From contig JBAYMO010000013.1 of NCBI GenBank assembly GCA_041663485.1, positions 1 to 41,336 of the forward strand: 41,336 nt of DNA, written 5' to 3'. A program made the position numbers and the translations under genes. Below are positions 26,111 to 33,051 of the stretch, piece by piece. The notes under the pieces are model-generated. The model worked only from the letters and a program-made list of their open reading frames with translations. It made no database searches and was not told where the DNA came from. Source of the stretch: 02-FULL-45-11b sp041663485. GTDB taxonomy: Bacteria; Patescibacteriota; Patescibacteriia; Buchananbacterales; UBA6539. Every line of letters starts with the position of its first letter. The first letter of the stretch is position 1.

Positions 26111-27553
26111 ATGGAATGGGAAATATTTGATAAATTTTACAATGCCCACTGGTTCTTAACCGGCTATAGTAATCGCAATTTCTCCGAACTATTGCGTGAC
26201 GGCGGCAATACTTCAATGACCCGCTTCATTGGCGTGATGGAAAATGATGTAAATTTTATGATTTTTGATAAAAATCAGTTTAGCAAGGCTGCTAATTATT
26301 ACGCCGACAAAATGATAAATGATGATAGCTGGCGTAATAAAATGTATAAAAAACACTCTGAATTTACAAAAAAATATTTTAAAGCCGGTGAAGATTTAAA
26401 AAATCTTGCAATTCCTGAAATGTCAGATGGACAAATTTTAAAAACGCTTAAAAAGATAATTTTTCTTCAGAAACAGGTTAGAATCTTGGGCGTATTACTA
26501 AATGGCTTGGTGCTTGATGGCCGTAATCATCTTTCAAACAAACTACGAAATGAGTTGCAAGAATACGTCGACGATGATAAAAATTTCGATCATTATTGGT
26601 CGATTCTAACCCAGCCAACAAAATTAAGTTTACGACAGAAAAAAGACATTGAAATTGCCAAATTAGCCAATTTGATCAAATCAAAGCCATTACTTAATGA
26701 AGATAAAGCACTGGGAAAAATCTATGAAAAATATTGCTGGCTTGATTATATGTATTACGGCCCACCAATTCAATATATTGAATTTGAGTCTGAATTGAGA
26801 AAAGCTTTAAAAAATAATATTGATCTTAACCTTGAAGATTGTCTCCGGGTACTGGCTAAGCAACAGCAAGGTTTAATGAGTAAATTGAAATTTAACACAA
26901 GGGCTAAGCATCTGGTTAAAATAGCTCAATTAATTTTATGGCAAAAAAGTTGGCGTAAAGACGTTGAGTACCATGGGCTTTATTGTTACGAACCATTATT
27001 CAGGGAAATTGCCAAACGAAAAAACATTAAGGATTGGAGAGATGTATTGTACCTTTTGCCGTGGGAACTGGAAAGTTTTATTCTCAAAAATAAACCCCGG
27101 CCGTTAGAATTACAGCAAAGAAGAAAATTTTCTTGTCTAATTGTTGACAATGCTAAATCATTCAAAATGCTGATTGGTCAAAGAGCAAAGAAATTTTATA
27201 AAGGATTGAATTTAGAAAAAAAGGCGTCAAAAATTACTGAGACGAAGGGGCAAGTAGCTTTTGCTGGTAAGGCCAAAGGTATAGTTAAAATTATTTTTGT
27301 TCCAAAGGATATGGCCAAAATGAAGCAAGGAGACATTCTTGTTTCACAAGCTACGAGTCCGGACCTATTGCCAGCCATGAAAAAAGCAGCGGCGATTATT
27401 ACTAATGTCGGTGGACTGATTGCTCATGCTGCTATTACCGCCCGCGAATTAAAAATTCCTTGCATCGTCGGCACAACTAATGCCACTGAAATTTTTAAAG
27501 ATGGCGACTTGGTTGAAGTTGATGCTACCAAGGGAATAGTCAAGAAAATCTAA
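26111..27553 (+). CDS. Second PEP-synthase-like protein with phosphohistidine swivelling domain (480 aa)
   Basis: The C-terminal domain (about 377-480) is a PEP-utilising mobile domain: KGQVAFAGKAKGIVKIIF, GDILVSQATSPDLLPAM, then TNVGGLIAHAAITAREL with His439 as the predicted phosphohistidine, and CIVGTTNATEIFKDGDLVEVDA. This is closer to canonical PEP synthase (TNRGGxTCHAA) than the 476-aa protein. The N-terminal 370 residues are helical with many Trp/Tyr and no visible ATP-grasp, so the phosphoryl donor must come from elsewhere or from that unknown domain. It starts 2 bp after the phosphatase-like gene and is probably translationally coupled to it. A degenerate terminator lies about 15 bp after the stop. 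Confidence 0.85.
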   Translation: MEWEIFDKFYNAHWFLTGYSNRNFSELLRDGGNTSMTRFIGVMENDVNFMIFDKNQFSKAANYYADKMINDDSWRNKMYKKHSEFTKKYFKAGEDLKNLAIPEMSDGQILKTLKKIIFLQKQVRILGVLLNGLVLDGRNHLSNKLRNELQEYVDDDKNFDHYWSILTQPTKLSLRQKKDIEIAKLANLIKSKPLLNEDKALGKIYEKYCWLDYMYYGPPIQYIEFESELRKALKNNIDLNLEDCLRVLAKQQQGLMSKLKFNTRAKHLVKIAQLILWQKSWRKDVEYHGLYCYEPLFREIAKRKNIKDWRDVLYLLPWELESFILKNKPRPLELQQRRKFSCLIVDNAKSFKMLIGQRAKKFYKGLNLEKKASKITETKGQVAFAGKAKGIVKIIFVPKDMAKMKQGDILVSQATSPDLLPAMKKAAAIITNVGGLIAHAAITARELKIPCIVGTTNATEIFKDGDLVEVDATKGIVKKI

Positions 27554-27567
27554 AGGCAAAGCATAAC

Positions 27568-27597
27568 AAAAAAAACGAAATCATCACGCTCTTTTTT
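27568..27597 (+). terminator. Degenerate terminator (family copy 2)
   Basis: AAAAAAAACGAAATCATCACGCTCTTTTTT shares its right half with the terminators at 23537 and 28881, but the left arm has lost the GAGCG pairing. Only the A/T tract and about 3 G-C/A-T core pairs remain. It is probably weak, or a decayed copy. Confidence 0.5.
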
Positions 27598-27898
27598 AGT
27601 TTATAAAATTTTGACGTTTTTCGGTCTTGAACTTTTTTGAACCCCATCAATTACTCAACCCGCCGTCAACTGAGCGGTTGAAAGATTTTGTAGGAATCAA
27701 CAGCGACCAGATTTGAACTTTCCCGGTTGGGGCAAAATTAGACGGCACTTAGTGCGGGTTTTTGTGTCTCATTAGACTAACTGGAATAAATGTAGTCTAT
27801 TATAAACTTGAAAAATCAACTTAAATTGAGGTTTTATGTGATTGTCAATGTGGCAATTTTTTAGTAAAATATGATTTAGGGACTTATAATAATAAAAT
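27598..27898. other. Structured 300-bp non-coding stretch before the PRTase-like gene
   Basis: No gene is visible on either strand. It holds a hairpin at 27655-27681 (TCAACCCGC with GCGGTTGA, one bulge), a GCACTTAGTGC mini-hairpin followed by GGGTTTTT (about 27755-27772, terminator-like), and a 7-bp inverted repeat TAGACTA/TAGTCTA (27773-27779 and 27793-27799). A hairpin ATTGTCA-ATG-TGGCAAT (27841-27857) runs into six T's. The composition is mixed and less A-rich than the neighbours. It could be an untranslated regulator, decayed DNA, or an insertion scar. Confidence 0.5.
27885..27890 (+). promoter_or_regulatory. -10 box (TATAAT) of the PRTase-like gene, leaderless geometry
   Basis: A perfect TATAAT ends 8 nt before the ATG at 27899. 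No good -35 is present at 16-18 nt upstream (TTAGTA at 27861 is the best, 3 of 6). No Shine-Dalgarno sequence is seen. Confidence 0.45.
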
Positions 27899-28882
27899 AT
27901 GCGTGAAAGTAATGGCATTAGACAAGAACAATCAATAATTTTAGCCGAAACAGAGCTAAGGAAGGGTAGGCCGGATGATTTAGATCAACTCTTGGAGTAC
28001 TATTCTAAAGATGATTTAACTGTTACAGCGGAAGACGAATACTTCCGCAGAGAAGATGAGAACGATGATCAATTCGAAAAGAGGAAAAATCATATTGCCG
28101 ATATGGCTTCAGGCTTCCTTGTGGGCTGTAAGGAAGGCGGACAGTTACGAAGCGAGATAATTAATATGATTCGGCGATGGCATGATGAGATAAAACCCGA
28201 TTATATTTTCCTTACAGAATGTTCGGCAACGCCATTTGGTTTTTTATTTAAAGAAGCTTGGAAGGCAGCATATTCGGACGAAGACCCCCCTCTATTTTAT
28301 CGTATTGATCCAAGGGCGCTTACAAATGCTATTTACTATAATCAGGGGAAAAGAATGGATCAAGATTTTTCGCCTTATCTTAAATGGATCGATTATTTCA
28401 AAAAAAGAATAACAAAGCAAAATCCAAAAGTGATTGTTTATGATGAGTCAGTTGCAACTGGTGAGAGCACTATGAGCGTTGTAAGAGCATTAAATTGGGA
28501 ATTGTGGGATGATTACCTGCATAAACAATTTTCTAATAAACTTCCTAATGATGCAAGAGAACAAGAATTTATGGATAAAGTGGAGCTGGATGAGAGGACT
28601 ATTGCGGTTCCATTCGAAAATTTTCAGGTTTTTAGGGGTATTGGCACAGTAGGTGAGTATGGAGGTAATGTAGACTTAACAACTGTAAACAAACGAGTAA
28701 CAAAAAAAACAACGGGAGAAGGAGGCGGCGTGCCTAGTGAAATAACCCCTGGAGTTGATCAACTTAATTATATGGGTGAACCATTCACTGATGAAAAAAG
28801 TAAGAAAATGGCGTTATTTAGGATAAATCAATTGTCTGAAATTGGAAAAAACATTGGCAGAGAAATAAGCAAGTATTACTAA
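27899..28882 (+). CDS. Phosphoribosyltransferase-like protein of unknown substrate (327 aa)
   Basis: The centre has a PRPP-binding-loop-like motif KVIVYDESVATGESTMSVVRAL (Asp182-Glu183, then TGEST). The usual type I PRTase motif is hhhhDDxxxTGxT, so DES is a variant of the acidic pair. An upstream strand plus loop (KPDYIFLTECSATPFGFLFKEAW, about 99-121) fits the earlier PRTase segment that binds pyrophosphate. The first 95 residues are acidic and helical, and the C-terminal 100 residues (including a Gly-rich KKTTGEGGGVPSE segment) match nothing I know. It is a single-gene unit between the structured region and a strong terminator. It may make or salvage a nucleotide, or modify a protein or small molecule in the cassette; the substrate cannot be inferred. 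Confidence 0.7.
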   Translation: MRESNGIRQEQSIILAETELRKGRPDDLDQLLEYYSKDDLTVTAEDEYFRREDENDDQFEKRKNHIADMASGFLVGCKEGGQLRSEIINMIRRWHDEIKPDYIFLTECSATPFGFLFKEAWKAAYSDEDPPLFYRIDPRALTNAIYYNQGKRMDQDFSPYLKWIDYFKKRITKQNPKVIVYDESVATGESTMSVVRALNWELWDDYLHKQFSNKLPNDAREQEFMDKVELDERTIAVPFENFQVFRGIGTVGEYGGNVDLTTVNKRVTKKTTGEGGGVPSEITPGVDQLNYMGEPFTDEKSKKMALFRINQLSEIGKNIGREISKYY

Positions 28883-28912
28883 AAAAGCGCGAAATCAATT
28901 CGCTCTTTTTTT
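28881..28912. terminator. Intrinsic terminator after the PRTase-like gene (family copy 3)
   Basis: AAAAAAGCGCGAA pairs with TTCGCTCTTTTTT: a GCGAA/TTCGC core, one mismatch, one G-C, then six A-T pairs. Its first two A's belong to the gene's TAA. It shares CGAAATCAAT and CGCTCTTTTT with the terminator at 23537. Confidence 0.8.
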
Positions 28913-28934
28913 AAATTCAAGAATTGTAATACTA

Positions 28935-29034
28935 CTCAGCCTGGAAATTTTTTAAACCCTATCGGTCTCGCGACCTGCCTGCCGGTAGGCTGGTAAAAAA
29001 TGTAGTTAACCCGCCTTCGCTACAGCGAGGTAAG
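28935..29034. repeat. REP-like palindromic scraps downstream of tRNA-Arg
   Basis: This short G/C-rich island in AT-rich DNA contains an imperfect palindrome GCCTGCCGGTAGGC (about 28977-28990) and a bulged hairpin CCTTCGCT-AC-AGCGAGG (about 29013-29030). Both look like decayed REP-type palindromes. No gene is visible here. Confidence 0.4.
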
Positions 29035-29106
29035 TGCCCCCAGCAGGAATCGAACCTACATTTCAAGCTCCGCAAGCTTGCGCTCTATCCGTTGAGCTAT
29101 AGGGGC
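29035..29106 (-). tRNA. tRNA-Arg, anticodon GCG
   Basis: A 72-nt cloverleaf. The acceptor GCCCCTA/TGGGGGC pairs fully with one G-U. The D-stem is GCTC/GAGC, the anticodon stem CAAGC/GCTTG with loop TTGCGGA (anticodon GCG at 34-36), and the T-stem GTAGG/CCTGC with loop TTCGATT. The discriminator is A, and CCA is not encoded. It reads CGC/CGU. Most bacteria use an ACG anticodon edited to ICG for this box, so GCG is unusual. It is the last gene of the tRNA-Ser unit. Confidence 0.92.
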
Positions 29107-29134
29107 TTAAATAAAGGTTAAGCCAATAAAATAA

Positions 29135-29629
29135 TTAAAATTTAAACATTCTCGCGATTTGGTCGGATAATGGCTCGTGTTCTCTAGTCAAATCTTCATC
29201 TAAATACTGTTTTAATAAATGACGCACCTCGACCGGGTTTTGGTTTTCCAGACTAATCGGAATCCTGGGACTCAAAATATTTTTAGGCTCAAAGTATAAG
29301 GTCTTAACTTCCGGCGGATTATAAATTATAAAAAAATTCTTAATCATCTTATAGTCAAAGAAACTGTCATTAACTGTTATGCCGTCTTCAAAAATTTTAA
29401 ATTCAACTTCTTTGGTGGTTCTCTGAAAAAGTAAAAAAATTAAAACGACCATGACCACAATCAGACCAAAAAGGAAATCTTTTGTGATTAAAGAAAATAT
29501 CAACAAACCAAAAGCTACCACGCCACCCAAAACATACCAATTTTTTCCTCTTTCATACTGGGGAAATTCGGAAAACTTCCAGGCAAAATGAACTTGCCCA
29601 TAATCTTTTTTTTCATTTTCTAAAGCCAT
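29135..29629 (-). CDS. Two-helix membrane protein with soluble beta domain, unknown (164 aa)
   Basis: No family recognised with confidence. A polar N-terminus (about 1-28) is followed by two adjacent membrane helices (about 30-48 and 53-69). A C-terminal domain (about 72-150) alternates strands and turns (EVEFKIFEDGITVNDSFFDYKMIKNFFII, then LYFEPK) in a way that resembles bacterial PH-like domains; that is a guess. It lies 17 nt after the tRNA-Ser 3' end and 28 bp before tRNA-Arg, so all three are probably cut from one transcript. Confidence 0.72.
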   Translation of the reverse strand: MALENEKKDYGQVHFAWKFSEFPQYERGKNWYVLGGVVAFGLLIFSLITKDFLFGLIVVMVVLIFLLFQRTTKEVEFKIFEDGITVNDSFFDYKMIKNFFIIYNPPEVKTLYFEPKNILSPRIPISLENQNPVEVRHLLKQYLDEDLTREHEPLSDQIARMFKF

Positions 29630-29646
29630 ATATTTTAGCCTCTAAT

Positions 29647-29734
29647 CGGAGAGGGAGGGATTCGAACCCTCGATCCCTTTTTGGGGGATAACTCGTTAGC
29701 AGTGAGTCCCATTCGGCCACTCTGGCACCTCTCC
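29647..29734 (-). tRNA. tRNA-Ser, anticodon GCU
   Basis: An 88-nt class II tRNA. The acceptor is GGAGAGG/CCTCTCC with discriminator G, as expected for Ser. The anticodon loop CTGCTAA has anticodon GCU. There is a long variable arm (TATCCCCCAAAAAGGGATC region), and the T-stem is GAGGG/CCCTC with loop TTCGAAT. The anticodon stem has an A31-C39 mismatch. CCA is not encoded. Confidence 0.95.
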
Positions 29735-29766
29735 AAAAGCGCAGATTATGCTCAATAAGTTTTAAT

Positions 29767-29795
29767 ATTATATCAATAAAAAATTAGTTTGTAAA
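29767..29795 (-). promoter_or_regulatory. Near-consensus promoter of tRNA-Ser
   Basis: On the minus strand TTTACA (29795-29790), a 17-nt spacer ending in TTGA, and TATAAT (29772-29767). The predicted start is near 29760, about 26 nt before the tRNA 5' end. Confidence 0.65.
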
Positions 29796-29818
29796 GAGTC
29801 AATATTTACATTAGGGCT

Positions 29819-30481
29819 TTAACCTTTGGCGAAGACTAGCCCAATCACCTCTTTAGCGCCAGCCTCTTTGAGCACCCTGGCACATTCTTTCATGGTAGCC
29901 CCGGTAGTTAAAACATCATCAACCAATAGAATCCTTTTTTCTAAAACGCTAAAGCTATTGGCTTGAAATATTCCCTTGATATTTATTTCGCGCAATTTTG
30001 CCGGCAAACCAACTTGGGCTCGAGTATGAAATTTTCGATTCAAAATATCGTCCGAGACAGGGAGATTGAAACTTTTTGCCACTACTTCAGCTAAAATTTC
30101 CGACTGATTAAACCCGCGCCAACGCCGTCTTTTTTTGGATAATGGCACCGGACAGATCAAATCCACGAATTCTGGTTTAATTTGTTTGGCAAAATCTTGG
30201 CTTAAAACTGCCTGACTTAAGATATCAGAAATTATCTTTTCCAAGTCAGTAATAAATTCGTATTTATAAGCGTGCAATATCTTGGCGATTATAGGCTGGT
30301 GATAGTCAAAGAGCGACCAAACTTGACTTAGATGCTGATTGTCTAAAAAATTTTCTTGCCATTTCGCGCATGATTTAATATCTTCAAAACATCGACGACA
30401 AACCCATGCTCCAACTTGCCTGCATTCCAAGCAGTATATGGGAAAAATTAAATCTAAAATTGTTTTTTTTAAATCAAACAT
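29819..30481 (-). CDS. comF: ComF family phosphoribosyltransferase-like protein
   Basis: ComF proteins take part in natural DNA uptake (with ComFA and PriA) and are related to PRTases. The N-terminal double zinc-ribbon-like segment has CLECRQVGAWVCRRCFEDI (about 18-36). The core has PVPLSKKRRRWRGFNQSEILAEVVAKSF and the PRPP loop ILLVDDVLTTGATMKECARVLK. The length of 220 aa is normal. It follows the putative secretion cluster on the same strand, 38 bp after the 198-aa anchored protein, so it may be co-transcribed. That suits a DNA-import role for part of this cluster. Confidence 0.93.
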   Translation of the reverse strand: MFDLKKTILDLIFPIYCLECRQVGAWVCRRCFEDIKSCAKWQENFLDNQHLSQVWSLFDYHQPIIAKILHAYKYEFITDLEKIISDILSQAVLSQDFAKQIKPEFVDLICPVPLSKKRRRWRGFNQSEILAEVVAKSFNLPVSDDILNRKFHTRAQVGLPAKLREINIKGIFQANSFSVLEKRILLVDDVLTTGATMKECARVLKEAGAKEVIGLVFAKG

Positions 30482-30519
30482 AGCTTTAATACTTCGCTAT
30501 GTTGATTAAAATTATTATT

Positions 30520-31116
30520 TTACTTGCGGCCGCCCCACGAAGCTGAATCAATTTGCCAGCTGTCTTTAGTCTTAACCATTGTTAAAACTAAATCTTGAAA
30601 ATATGAAGTGGCATTAATGGTATCGCCTCTGGCTTCCTGACGTTGGGTTAAAACCACTAATTCAGCCCGACCTAAAGTTTGGTCATAAATTTTGATATCA
30701 ACTGATAAAGCTTTAGTGGTAATACCATAATAAGTTTGATTCGAATCATGACTGGCGGCAATTTTTGTCTGTTCAATCTCAGCTTTCATTTTGGCAGTCA
30801 GTAGATTAGGCATAGAATCAAGATTGGCATAATTGCCTTGATTAGAAAAACTGCCATACCGTTCGGTAAAAGTCATGGCCACGGCTTTGATACTGGCTTC
30901 AGTTTTTGCTTCTTTGACTGGTCCGGCCGGCACCTGAGGCAACGGCGCCGAAGCACTCGGCAAACCGGCAGGAATTTGCAAACCCACGTTGGCATTTACC
31001 GAAGGTTGATTAGCCACTCCGCCGCGGAATCGAAACCATAGCCAAACAATCAAAATTAGCAACAAGACCACAGCCAAACCGATTATACCGATGATTATTT
31101 TTTTTCTTCTGTCCAT
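30520..31116 (-). CDS. Anchored NTF2-like protein, candidate VirB8/TcpC-type T4SS subunit (198 aa)
   Basis: One N-terminal membrane segment (residues 7-27) is followed by a Pro/Ala-rich linker (about 33-68). A C-terminal domain of about 125 residues has the helix-then-curved-sheet layout of NTF2/VirB8 folds: AVAMTFTERYGSFSNQG, KAEIEQTKI, then alternating strands ALSVDIKIYDQTLGRAELVVLTQRQ and LVLTMVKTKDSWQIDSASW. The ending 'K..D.W.I...W' is typical of NTF2-like domains. It starts 10 bp upstream of the end of the VirB4 gene in the same operon, where a VirB8-type protein would be expected. The fold assignment is inference from pattern. Confidence 0.7.
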   Translation of the reverse strand: MDRRKKIIIGIIGLAVVLLLILIVWLWFRFRGGVANQPSVNANVGLQIPAGLPSASAPLPQVPAGPVKEAKTEASIKAVAMTFTERYGSFSNQGNYANLDSMPNLLTAKMKAEIEQTKIAASHDSNQTYYGITTKALSVDIKIYDQTLGRAELVVLTQRQEARGDTINATSYFQDLVLTMVKTKDSWQIDSASWGGRK

Positions 31117-31126
31117 AAATTAATAA

Positions 31127-33046
31127 TTATTGACTAATCTCACTGCCGGTCTGTTCATTTGCCCGCGCTTGATCAAATTCTCTCTTCGCCTCTTCAATTT
31201 CCAAAAGTTGTCGCGGGTCGGAAGTAATGAGCTGATCTTCGGCATAAGAGGCTACAACTTTAATCGCTGCGTGTTTGTCCCCGGCAAAAAATATTCCTTC
31301 GCCAACGCCGCATTCCAAAAGTAAATATTTTTCCCCCTCGGTCAAAAGAAAGGTTTTTTGAATCGTATCAACCGACGCGGTGGACTGGCGCATTAGAAGC
31401 TGAAGAGCGGAATTATTTACTATGGCCTGGCCATAGGGTGAAAGTAAAAAATCATTAACATCCTGAGTGATATTGGTTACCCCTAAGTAATATTTACGAC
31501 AGCGTTTGACTAAAGCGTAAATGAATTTGGCGGAATCCTCATTTTGCATCAGCCACCAGGCCTCATCAATGATTAGAATACGTTTTTTCAGCTGAGAGCG
31601 CACGACGTTCCAAATATAATTAACAATAGTATAAATGGCCATCGGCCTTAATTCATCTTCCAAATCCCTAACGGAAAAAACTACCAGCTGATTTTTCATG
31701 TCCACATTGGTCGGATTGTTAAATAAGCCGGCAAAAGTTCCGGAAGTATATTTTTTCAAACGCAAAGACAAATCCGACGCGCCTTCCATGCCGTCCAATA
31801 TATCCTGAAAGTCTTGCATGATTGGCGGCTCAACTTTGGACAAATCCGCGTCAGCCGTAATATCTTTTTTAGCATAAGTCTCAAGCAGCGCGCGGTCGAC
31901 AATTGAATCCTCCTGATGCGTTAATTGACCCAGCATTAAACGAATTAAACCCTTAAGGGTAATAACCGCTCCGCGAATAATATCATCGGGCCGTTGATCC
32001 CCGACCGCGCGCGGCAAATCAAAAGGATTAATTTTTGCTTCCGAACTTAAAGAAATATTGATATAAGTTCCACCTACGGCTTCACAAAGATGTTTGTATT
32101 CGCGCTCCGGATCAATAACAATCACATCCGTACCAAACATCATCGTCCGCAAAACCTCCAATTTAATCGCGTAACTTTTGCCCGCGCCGGAAGTGGCGAA
32201 CACCACCGTGTTGGCGTTTTGTAAAGAAAATCGATCAAATAAAATTAAGCTATTATTATGGCGGTTAATGCCATACAAGATTCCCTCATCCGACGTCAGC
32301 TCCGATGACATAAAAGGAAAGGATGACGCCACCGGCGATGAATTCATGTTGAAACCGATCATTAATTCATCATTACCTAGCGGCAAAGTCGAATTGAAAC
32401 CTTGCTCAGCTTGATATAAAACTTTTTTTGTAAAAACCAGGCGCGAACCAAACAGCGATTCGATATCACCGGTCAAATTATCAAGCTGCTCTTTGGAGTC
32501 AGCATAAAATGTAATATACAGGCCATACTGAAAAAAATGCTCCACGCCTTGAGTCAAATCATCTCTTAATTTTTCAATATCGCGCAATGCCGTTTCTCTA
32601 ATCGGATCGCGCGGAGCGCCTTTCTCCCGATCAGAAATTATTTGCGCCTCCAGCGCCCCAACCTTATTGCGTAATTGTTTTAAAATCACATCCGACTTAA
32701 CCGGATAAAAAAACATGCCGATATCCAAAGTCGTGCTCAAATTAATAATCGGCGTAAACCAACCCACGGCGATATAACGCGGATAACTGACGACAAAAAT
32801 CGTACGAACAAATTTATCCCCTAATTTCATGTAGGTCGGCGTAACTTCCATGGCCGCCGGCGCGATTAAATCACGAATAGAAATCACCCCTTGCAGATAT
32901 TCATTATAATCTTCAATGACATCGCGCTGACTTTCAAGTTCAGCCGCCACTTGAGCCTTCTTTTGTTCGGCGCTCAAAGCGGGATTGGCTTGATTTAATT
33001 GAGCCAAGGCTTCTTCTTTTAATATTTGTTGGGGTTTAATCGCCAT
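31127..33046 (-). CDS. TraC/VirB4-type conjugation/T4SS ATPase
   Basis: This is a cytoplasmic hexameric ATPase that powers type IV secretion and pilus assembly. Residues 50-110 match the VirB4 N-terminal region (TYMKLGDKFVRTIFVVSYPRYIAVGWF). The motor domain has Walker A ATSGAGKS (284-291, Lys290), DVIVIDPEREYKHL, and Walker B ILIIDEAWWLMQ (Asp494-Glu495), followed by RCRKYYLGVTNITQDVNDFL, typical of VirB4. The length of 639 aa is normal for the short Gram-positive/CPR type. It lies 5 bp after the 226-aa VirB4-N-like protein. Confidence 0.94.
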   Translation of the reverse strand: MAIKPQQILKEEALAQLNQANPALSAEQKKAQVAAELESQRDVIEDYNEYLQGVISIRDLIAPAAMEVTPTYMKLGDKFVRTIFVVSYPRYIAVGWFTPIINLSTTLDIGMFFYPVKSDVILKQLRNKVGALEAQIISDREKGAPRDPIRETALRDIEKLRDDLTQGVEHFFQYGLYITFYADSKEQLDNLTGDIESLFGSRLVFTKKVLYQAEQGFNSTLPLGNDELMIGFNMNSSPVASSFPFMSSELTSDEGILYGINRHNNSLILFDRFSLQNANTVVFATSGAGKSYAIKLEVLRTMMFGTDVIVIDPEREYKHLCEAVGGTYINISLSSEAKINPFDLPRAVGDQRPDDIIRGAVITLKGLIRLMLGQLTHQEDSIVDRALLETYAKKDITADADLSKVEPPIMQDFQDILDGMEGASDLSLRLKKYTSGTFAGLFNNPTNVDMKNQLVVFSVRDLEDELRPMAIYTIVNYIWNVVRSQLKKRILIIDEAWWLMQNEDSAKFIYALVKRCRKYYLGVTNITQDVNDFLLSPYGQAIVNNSALQLLMRQSTASVDTIQKTFLLTEGEKYLLLECGVGEGIFFAGDKHAAIKVVASYAEDQLITSDPRQLLEIEEAKREFDQARANEQTGSEISQ

Positions 33047-33051
33047 AATAA

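Noticed and set aside
27695..27735. tRNA-like relic: on the minus strand GTTCAAATC resembles a T-loop
   Set aside because: The flanking T-stem bases do not pair (only about 3 of 5) and no acceptor or anticodon arm is visible.
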